This document shows positions 58,964-64,000 of a DNA stretch of 64,000 nucleotides, one piece after another. The notes below the pieces were generated by a model. It was not told the DNA's origin. It did no database searches and saw only the letters and a list, made by a program, of their open reading frames with translations. Made by a program: the position numbers and the translations under genes. This DNA is from Paenibacillus chondroitinus NBRC 15376 (GTDB lineage Bacteria > Bacillota > Bacilli > Paenibacillales > NBRC-103111): positions 1 to 64,000 of the forward strand of contig NZ_BILW01000006.1 in assembly GCF_004000765.1 (NCBI RefSeq). The letters run 5' to 3'. Numbering within the stretch: the first letter of the stretch is position 1; every line of letters begins with the position of its first letter.

Positions 58964-61159
58964 ATGGCTGAGCGTTACATTGACATTAATGAGAGCATTT
59001 ATACGAAATGTGGAGACCGCGTAAGCGAAATATTGGCTACAGTAGCCGACAGATATGTTGGCAACAACCCGCCTCATCCGATGGCGTACCGAGCTTTTTG
59101 TGCCAATGGCATATTGAAGAATCACGATTATAGCTATGACTTTCATTTTGTAAATCGGTTTCCCGAGATTCAGAACGGACAGATCGTTTACGCATGGTCG
59201 CAATATTGGAGTGACGTGGAGACGCCGCTTAATTTCATCTTGCACTGCTATGGTCCGCTTATTTTGTATGCGAATGGGCAACCCATATATAAAGCGAATA
59301 TCGCCGATGAACTGAATCCAAAACGCAGAACGGTCGTGACGATTCAGATGAAGAAAGGCTGGAATCATTTGGTGTTCCAGTTTACGAAAACGGAAGCGGG
59401 CTGTGGAGGTTCTCTGGGGCCAGGTTCCTATAAGAGCAACCCGATCCATTTCCTCGCACCTTCACCCGAGCGATTCGGCCACGAAGGTTGGATCTACACC
59501 GCCCCGCAGGATTATGTGTGGAGCCAGCTCCCGGGCGAGGGAAGCGCGGAAGGGGATCACGGCGTCGCTTGGTTTCCGGAGCTGGCGTGGAGAGATGCCG
59601 AGCAGGCGAAAAACCCGGTGGCCCGCATCTTCGGCGAACTCAACGAGGGCTATGTACTCGCGTGGACGAAGCTACGCTCCTTTTCGGCTGAACCACGGCA
59701 GGTTGAATTGAGTGGTCATGCGGAAGGAAGCATTGCGATTTATGTGGATGGAGAATTGAAAGCTAATATGGATCAAGCAGGTGCTTTCTACGCTGATCTG
59801 GAGTTAGCATACGGTGAGCATAACCTCGTCATCCAATGTTATGGTGAGAAAGGGAGCGCAGGCTTCCGTCTGGACCCGCTTTCGGCAGGCATTGAGCTTG
59901 TAGAGCCTTATCCCGTACATGGGGCGAAGGACGAGTGGCTTTATCTAGGGCCGTTCGGTGCAGAGGACGTGATACCTGATGTTGAAGCTTCGCTGTTTGC
60001 CTTGGTGGAAACGCAGGAAGGCGGAACCTTCTGGCGTCTGGATCAGCCAAACACGTGGGTGCGGCCGTTCACGGAAAATGCGTTGTTCGGCAAGTGGAAC
60101 TATCCGCTTGGCGTGACGCTGTACGGGATGCTGCAGACCGGTAAGCTGCTCGGCCGCGACGATTTGCTGCAATATGTCTACAAGCATATTGAAACCTGCA
60201 CGCGGCTCTACACCTATGCGGGCTGGGATAAAGCCCAATACGGAGCCTCAGGTGTGCTGAACACGCTGGCAACACTGGACAGCTTGGATGATTGCGGCTC
60301 ATTCGGAGCAACGATGCTGCTTGCCCTGCAACATCAGCCGCTTCAAGGCGCTGAGCAGATTGCCGATGTGATAGCGAATTATATTAGCAAGCAGCAGGAT
60401 CGACTGCCTGATGGATCGCTGTACCGCAAGCCGAAGCATGTTGATTTCCCGAACGCGACGTTATGGTGCGATGATTTGTACATGAGCGTGCCGTATATGT
60501 GCCGCTGCTACCAGCGGACGGGTGAAATCCGTTACCTGGAAGATGCAGCCAATCAATTCATCCAATTTAAGAAAAAATTGTACATCCCTGAGCTGCAAAT
60601 CATGTCTCATGTCTATGACTTCGGGATCGATAAGCCTACGAAAATTGCTTGGGGCCGCGGCAATGGCTGGGTGATTTTCTCCCTATCCGAACTACTGGCT
60701 GTGCTGCCTGACGACCATACACAGCGCAACGAGCTGCTGGAGTTCTTTAATGAACTGAGCGAAGGCTACTTGCGCCTGCAAGGAGAGAACGGTCTGTGGC
60801 ACCAAGTGCTGACAGAACCTGTCTCGTATGAGGAGACCTCGTGTACCTCCATGTTCCTGTATGCATTTGCTCGTGGCGTTCGATATGGCTGGCTGACAGA
60901 AACGGAGAAGTATATCGCAGCGATTCATAAGGGCTGGAATGGGATGGCCCGCATCTCCATCGATAAATTCGGCAACGTGTACGGTGTATGCCGCGGTTCG
61001 GGATATTCGTATAGCGTCGGCTACTATAAAGACGATCTCTCCTGGCTGCTTAATGATACGCACGGCATCGGTATTGTGCTGCTTGCCGGCATTGAAGTGC
61101 TGCAATTGGAGCGCCATTTGGGCTCAAGAAAGACCGCTACGGAAGGCGTTATTTCGTAA
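58964..61159 (+). CDS. GH105/GH88-type unsaturated glycuronyl hydrolase with N-terminal beta domain
   Basis: A protein of about 731 residues. The C-terminal ~380 residues are an (alpha/alpha)6-barrel of the GH88/GH105 type: TLWCDDLYMSVPYMCR (catalytic Asp region), IAWGRGNGWVIFSL, LWHQVLTEPVSYEETSCTSMF. These enzymes hydrate and remove the 4,5-unsaturated uronic acid left by polysaccharide lyases. The N-terminal ~330 residues are a beta-rich region not recognised, making the protein about twice the length of YteR-like GH105 enzymes. GGGAGAGG precedes the ATG at 58964. Its presence implies that a lyase acts upstream in the pathway, though none is encoded in the window. Confidence 0.87.
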   Translation: MAERYIDINESIYTKCGDRVSEILATVADRYVGNNPPHPMAYRAFCANGILKNHDYSYDFHFVNRFPEIQNGQIVYAWSQYWSDVETPLNFILHCYGPLILYANGQPIYKANIADELNPKRRTVVTIQMKKGWNHLVFQFTKTEAGCGGSLGPGSYKSNPIHFLAPSPERFGHEGWIYTAPQDYVWSQLPGEGSAEGDHGVAWFPELAWRDAEQAKNPVARIFGELNEGYVLAWTKLRSFSAEPRQVELSGHAEGSIAIYVDGELKANMDQAGAFYADLELAYGEHNLVIQCYGEKGSAGFRLDPLSAGIELVEPYPVHGAKDEWLYLGPFGAEDVIPDVEASLFALVETQEGGTFWRLDQPNTWVRPFTENALFGKWNYPLGVTLYGMLQTGKLLGRDDLLQYVYKHIETCTRLYTYAGWDKAQYGASGVLNTLATLDSLDDCGSFGATMLLALQHQPLQGAEQIADVIANYISKQQDRLPDGSLYRKPKHVDFPNATLWCDDLYMSVPYMCRCYQRTGEIRYLEDAANQFIQFKKKLYIPELQIMSHVYDFGIDKPTKIAWGRGNGWVIFSLSELLAVLPDDHTQRNELLEFFNELSEGYLRLQGENGLWHQVLTEPVSYEETSCTSMFLYAFARGVRYGWLTETEKYIAAIHKGWNGMARISIDKFGNVYGVCRGSGYSYSVGYYKDDLSWLLNDTHGIGIVLLAGIEVLQLERHLGSRKTATEGVIS

Positions 61160-61229
61160 TTGCAAGGACGTGGTCAATTATTTCAAGACTTGACAAGAGA
61201 TAGTAAAAAAAATAATCTATATGTATCAC

Positions 61230-61296
61230 AAGCGACTTTTTTATTAACTAAGCGAATTTGTTTTATTACAAGCGAATTTTTTGAAAAATTAAGCGA
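61230..61296 (+). repeat. Array of four AAGCGA repeats, 20-bp period
   Basis: AAGCGA occurs at 61230, 61250, 61270 and 61291, separated by T/A-rich sequence, giving spacings of 20, 20 and 21 bp (about two helical turns). Sits in a 502-bp gap with no gene. Confidence 0.65.
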
Positions 61297-61300
61297 TCAG

Positions 61301-61337
61301 AAGGAGACCTCTTGAAAAAGAGAGGCTCCTTTTTTTG
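61301..61337 (+). terminator. Terminator in the 61 kb gap
   Basis: AGGAG/CTCCT outer stem with an inner CTCTT/AAGAG stem (small mismatch) and an 8-nt T-run. It presumably ends the GH105 transcript. Confidence 0.75.
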
Positions 61338-61376
61338 TGCAAAGAAATCGAGATCAATGAGATCATCTTTCTTTGT

Positions 61377-61437
61377 TAGCGTTCTTGAAGCGGTATTATA
61401 GCGTTCTTTCCCAGTAACGGGTAGCGTTCTTGAAGCG
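61377..61437 (+). repeat. TAGCGTTCTT repeats
   Basis: TAGCGTTCTTGAAGCG occurs at 61377-61392 and exactly again at 61422-61437, with TAGCGTTCTTT at 61399 between them. Starts are 22 and 23 bp apart; the AGCG core recurs at roughly 10-12 bp intervals. Confidence 0.6.
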
Positions 61438-61451
61438 TTCTCTCGTATCAA

Positions 61452-61480
61452 ACCCCCTCCAGGTGAGACATGGAGGGGTT
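61452..61480 (+). terminator. Hairpin before permease operon
   Basis: CCCCTCCA (61454-61461) and TGGAGGGG (61471-61478) form a perfect 8-bp stem followed by TTATTGG. The tail is weak, so it could be an attenuator or a stalled-transcript structure rather than a true terminator. Confidence 0.45.
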
Positions 61481-61661
61481 ATTGGTCTTTGCTGCTTTTC
61501 CCATATTGAAAAAGTTGAGGTAAGTGAAAAAGGTGAGATCAGATGGCTATGTAAGAAATGTGATCTACTCGGAAATGTGTGAATTGTGAGGGCGGAGATC
61601 ACGGGATAAGATAAATCCAGAGTTTGGCAAGGCGATTCAAGGTTATTGAACGGAACATCAA

Positions 61662-62633
61662 ATGTTGAGGAAGGTGAGACAAATAGAAAAGCTGCTCAAT
61701 ACGACAGTAACTGGAAAACTCAATAGAAGACGGGGATTCGATCGCATGCGTTTCCGGCAAAACGTCCCCATTATGCTTATGTTTTTACCGGCGCTAGCCT
61801 TTTTTCTTATCTTTCGATATGCACCTATCGGAGGCTTGGTTATTGCCTTTAAAGCGTACAATTTTGGTGATGGTGTATTCGGAAGTCCCTGGGTAGGCTT
61901 CAAAAACTTCGAGATTCTGTTCTCGCAACCTCAAATGCTGCGAATTATCCGCAATACAATTATTCTGAGCTTCCTACAAATTGTTGTCGGGTTTCCGTTC
62001 CCCATTTTGTTAGCCATTCTTTTGAACGAAGCGAGGAAGTTGTGGTTTAAAAAACTGGTGCAAACCCTTGTGTATTTGCCTCATTTTCTGAACTGGGTCA
62101 TCATTGGCGGTATTATTGCCCTCGTGTTTGCCCAGGAAAAAGGGTTCCTGAATCACTTTGTTACCCAATGGTCAGATGCACCTTATCCTTTTTTGTACAA
62201 AGAGAACAGTTGGATCGCGATATTTGTTGGCAGTGGGATATGGAAAGAAGCAGGTTGGAACGCCATCATTTATTTGGCCGCTCTTGCTGCCGTCGACCCG
62301 TCGCTGTATGAAGCGGCCAGCATGGATGGAGCAGGTAAGTTAAGGCAAATTTGGAGCATTACACTACCGGCCATATTGCCAACCATTGCGATCATGTTTG
62401 TGCTATCGGTTGGCCACTTCATGGAGGTCAGCTTCGACCAAATTTATGTGCTGCAAAATTCGGCGGTATCCGCAGTCTCGGATGTCATCTCCACCTGGAA
62501 TTTTCGGGTGGGCATTAATGGCGGCCAGTTTAGTCTGGCTACGGCAATGGGCTTTTTCGAGTCGATGGTGGCCTTATTGCTCGTCATTGCAGCCAACGTA
62601 ATTGCCAAACGAACAGGCAATAGTCTTTGGTAG
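61662..62633 (+). CDS. LplB-like sugar ABC permease
   Basis: A 323-residue permease with MLMFLPALAFFLIFRYAPIGGLV and EAA loop SLYEAASMDGAGKLRQIWSI near residues 213-232. The start is uncertain: the ATG at 61662 has only a weak upstream site, and an ATG at 61746 would shorten the N-terminus by 28 residues but still precede the first membrane helix. First gene of a third importer in this glycan region. Confidence 0.88.
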   Translation: MLRKVRQIEKLLNTTVTGKLNRRRGFDRMRFRQNVPIMLMFLPALAFFLIFRYAPIGGLVIAFKAYNFGDGVFGSPWVGFKNFEILFSQPQMLRIIRNTIILSFLQIVVGFPFPILLAILLNEARKLWFKKLVQTLVYLPHFLNWVIIGGIIALVFAQEKGFLNHFVTQWSDAPYPFLYKENSWIAIFVGSGIWKEAGWNAIIYLAALAAVDPSLYEAASMDGAGKLRQIWSITLPAILPTIAIMFVLSVGHFMEVSFDQIYVLQNSAVSAVSDVISTWNFRVGINGGQFSLATAMGFFESMVALLLVIAANVIAKRTGNSLW

Positions 62634-62650
62634 AAAAGGAGGGTATTCTC

Positions 62651-63526
62651 ATTAAAGCTTCGTCTACAGAAAAGATTTTCTACTTGATCAATTATGTCCT
62701 TCTTGGGGTTATAGCTGTCAGCTGCTTACTCCCTATGCTGCATATGCTTGCCTTGTCTCTCAGTACCAATGATGCCATCTTATCCGGATTTGTCAGCTTA
62801 TGGCCGATCGGATGGAATTTCGAGACGTACCATAAGCTTTTTACAGGCACACGCATTTTGCAAGCGGCTCGGAATAGTGTCGAGGTGACAGTGGTCGGAA
62901 CGTTCCTCAGCATGCTGTTCACCTTATTAGGGGCATACCCCTTATCGAAAAAGTTTATGTACGGACGCAAATTTTTCACTATGCTGATTGTGTTTACGAT
63001 GATTTTCAATGGAGGATTAATTCCGACTTATCTTGTTATCAAATCACTCGGATTGATTAATACCTATGGCGCTCTTTGGCTGCCCGGACTCATAAGTGTC
63101 TATAACATGCTGGTTATGCGCTCATTCTTTAACGGCTTTCCAGAGGAGATCGAAGAAGCTGCCCGCATCGATGGCTGTGGAGAGGTCAGGCTGATGCTTC
63201 AGATTATTTTGCCGCTTTCCTTGCCGGTAATCGCCGCACTTACGCTTTTCTACGGTGTCGGCTACTGGAACTCCTTTTTCAGTGTCATGATTTACATCAA
63301 CGATTCCAGTAAAAATACGCTTGCTGTACTTATTCAGCAAATGATTTCCAGCCAGCAGCTGCTGCAGGAAATTGCAAACACGTCTTCGGAAGATCTTACA
63401 TCCGTCACACCGGAGTCGATTAAAGCGGCAGGGGTATTTGTCATGATCGTACCCATGCTGATCTTATATCCTTTTCTGCAAAAGTATTTTGTGAAAGGCG
63501 TAATGATTGGTTCAGTCAAAGGATAG
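62651..63526 (+). CDS. YtcP-like sugar ABC permease with possible ATT start
   Basis: A permease of about 291 residues with EAA loop EIEEAARIDGCGEVRLMLQI near 165-184 and ending FLQKYFVKGVMIGSVKG. The only strong ribosome binding site is AAGGAGGG (62636-62643). The codon at normal spacing after it is ATT at 62651, not ATG, GTG or TTG. The nearest usual in-frame starts are a TTG at 62627, before that site, and a TTG at 62684, inside the first helix region. The protein is otherwise intact. Confidence 0.85.
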   Translation: MKASSTEKIFYLINYVLLGVIAVSCLLPMLHMLALSLSTNDAILSGFVSLWPIGWNFETYHKLFTGTRILQAARNSVEVTVVGTFLSMLFTLLGAYPLSKKFMYGRKFFTMLIVFTMIFNGGLIPTYLVIKSLGLINTYGALWLPGLISVYNMLVMRSFFNGFPEEIEEAARIDGCGEVRLMLQIILPLSLPVIAALTLFYGVGYWNSFFSVMIYINDSSKNTLAVLIQQMISSQQLLQEIANTSSEDLTSVTPESIKAAGVFVMIVPMLILYPFLQKYFVKGVMIGSVKG

Positions 63527-63608
63527 GTTGAACATCTGATTTTCTGACAAGTCTGCTCTTCCTAAAAGAAGAATGCTTGTATACAATACTAAACAGGAGG
63601 GTTCTTAT

Positions 63609-64000
63609 ATGAACAAAAAAGTGCTAGTCATCTCCACGGTTGCGTTGACGCTTACGGCAACGTCACTGGCAGGCTGCTCCAATAGTAAGACCGGAGAAGC
63701 ACAACAAACATCAACCACGCCTGCTACTTCGGCATCTGCGCGTGCCATGTCCCTCTCGATGTCGTTTTATGATCGGGGAACGATTGCCCCTGATCTCGGG
63801 ACTGCCGAAAACAACATTTGGACGAAATTCATCCAGGATAAAACCGGAATCAATTTGAAAATATCGCCCGTTCCGCGTGCGGAATCCGTTAACAAGCTGA
63901 ATACCCTTGTCGCGTCAGGTTCAGCGCCGGATGTTATTTTAGAATACGATGTGGGATTCCGCAATCAACTATATTTACAAAAACAGATCATGCCCATCGG
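63609..64000 (+). CDS. Extracellular solute-binding lipoprotein, partial (cut by window end)
   Basis: The first 130 codons of an LplA-like binding protein. AGGAGGG precedes the ATG. Signal peptide KKVLVISTVALTLTATS, lipobox SLAGC, a Thr/Ser/Ala-rich linker, then LSMSFYDRGTIAPD and SAPDVILEYDV, matching the start of the lipoprotein at 45943. It is the binding protein of the importer at 61662-63526. The C-terminal three quarters lie outside the window. Confidence 0.9.
   Translation, partial: MNKKVLVISTVALTLTATSLAGCSNSKTGEAQQTSTTPATSASARAMSLSMSFYDRGTIAPDLGTAENNIWTKFIQDKTGINLKISPVPRAESVNKLNTLVASGSAPDVILEYDVGFRNQLYLQKQIMPI

Noticed and set aside
58643..59449. Minus-strand open frame of 268 codons across the lipoprotein/GH105 junction
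   Set aside because: It covers parts of two well-supported genes and a terminator on the other strand, and its product has no recognisable domain.

Overview
The window reads as a chromosomal segment of a Gram-positive, low-to-mid GC Firmicute of the Paenibacillus/Cohnella type. The basis is strong AGGAGG-type ribosome binding sites, frequent TTG and GTG starts, sigma-A promoters, PurR- and CcpA-type sites, a guanine-class riboswitch, and many LplB/YtcP/LplA-like sugar ABC importers paired with YesMN- and YesS-like sensors. No rRNA, tRNA, phage, insertion sequence or CRISPR array was seen. No ABC ATPase gene is present, so the importers probably share an ATPase of the MsmX kind encoded elsewhere.

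Region 1 (1-15.7 kb) is mixed housekeeping and accessory DNA. It has a Gfo/Idh/MocA - aldo/keto reductase pair divergent from an AraC regulator, a family 2 glycosyltransferase, a HAD-type protein of 813 residues, a DUF2238 membrane protein, a lactonase-type beta-propeller, a MATE transporter, a MarR-MFS operon, a small LytTR-type protein, a COG2509-like FAD dehydrogenase and an MBL-fold hydrolase. The FAD dehydrogenase has a guanine-class riboswitch and a pair of PurR boxes in front of it.

Region 2 (15.8-28.1 kb) starts with two tandem ROK (XylR/NagC-type) regulators, each behind its own sigma-A promoter and a GTTAGTT-N5-AACTAAC operator. They lead into a catabolic operon: two permeases, a binding lipoprotein, a DUF4432 epimerase-like protein, a PHP/DUF3604 metallohydrolase and three Gfo/Idh/MocA proteins, one of which has lost the catalytic lysine. 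The operon probably imports and oxidises or epimerises an unknown sugar or polyol.

Region 3 (28.5-41.4 kb) has a YesN/YesM two-component system, an importer, then PhyH oxygenase - SDR - LacI behind a promoter carrying a perfect palindromic operator. A convergent GMC oxidoreductase and a divergent AraC/PhyH pair follow.

Region 4 (41.5 kb to the end) looks like a locus for a sulfated rhamnose- and uronate-containing glycan. It has two YesS-like membrane sensors with AraC output domains, three permease pairs, three binding proteins (the last cut by the window end), a GH106-like 1101-residue hydrolase, a Cys-type sulfatase and a GH105-type unsaturated glycuronyl hydrolase. Repeated CAARATWGT boxes precede three of its transcription units.

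The most unusual structure is not a gene. Five intergenic elements of 180-184 bp, and a looser sixth, are built from four 23-nt palindrome-like modules in the order forward, forward, reverse, reverse. Their start-to-start spacings are almost fixed (about 51, 56-60 and 50 bp), although two quite different module sequences are used.
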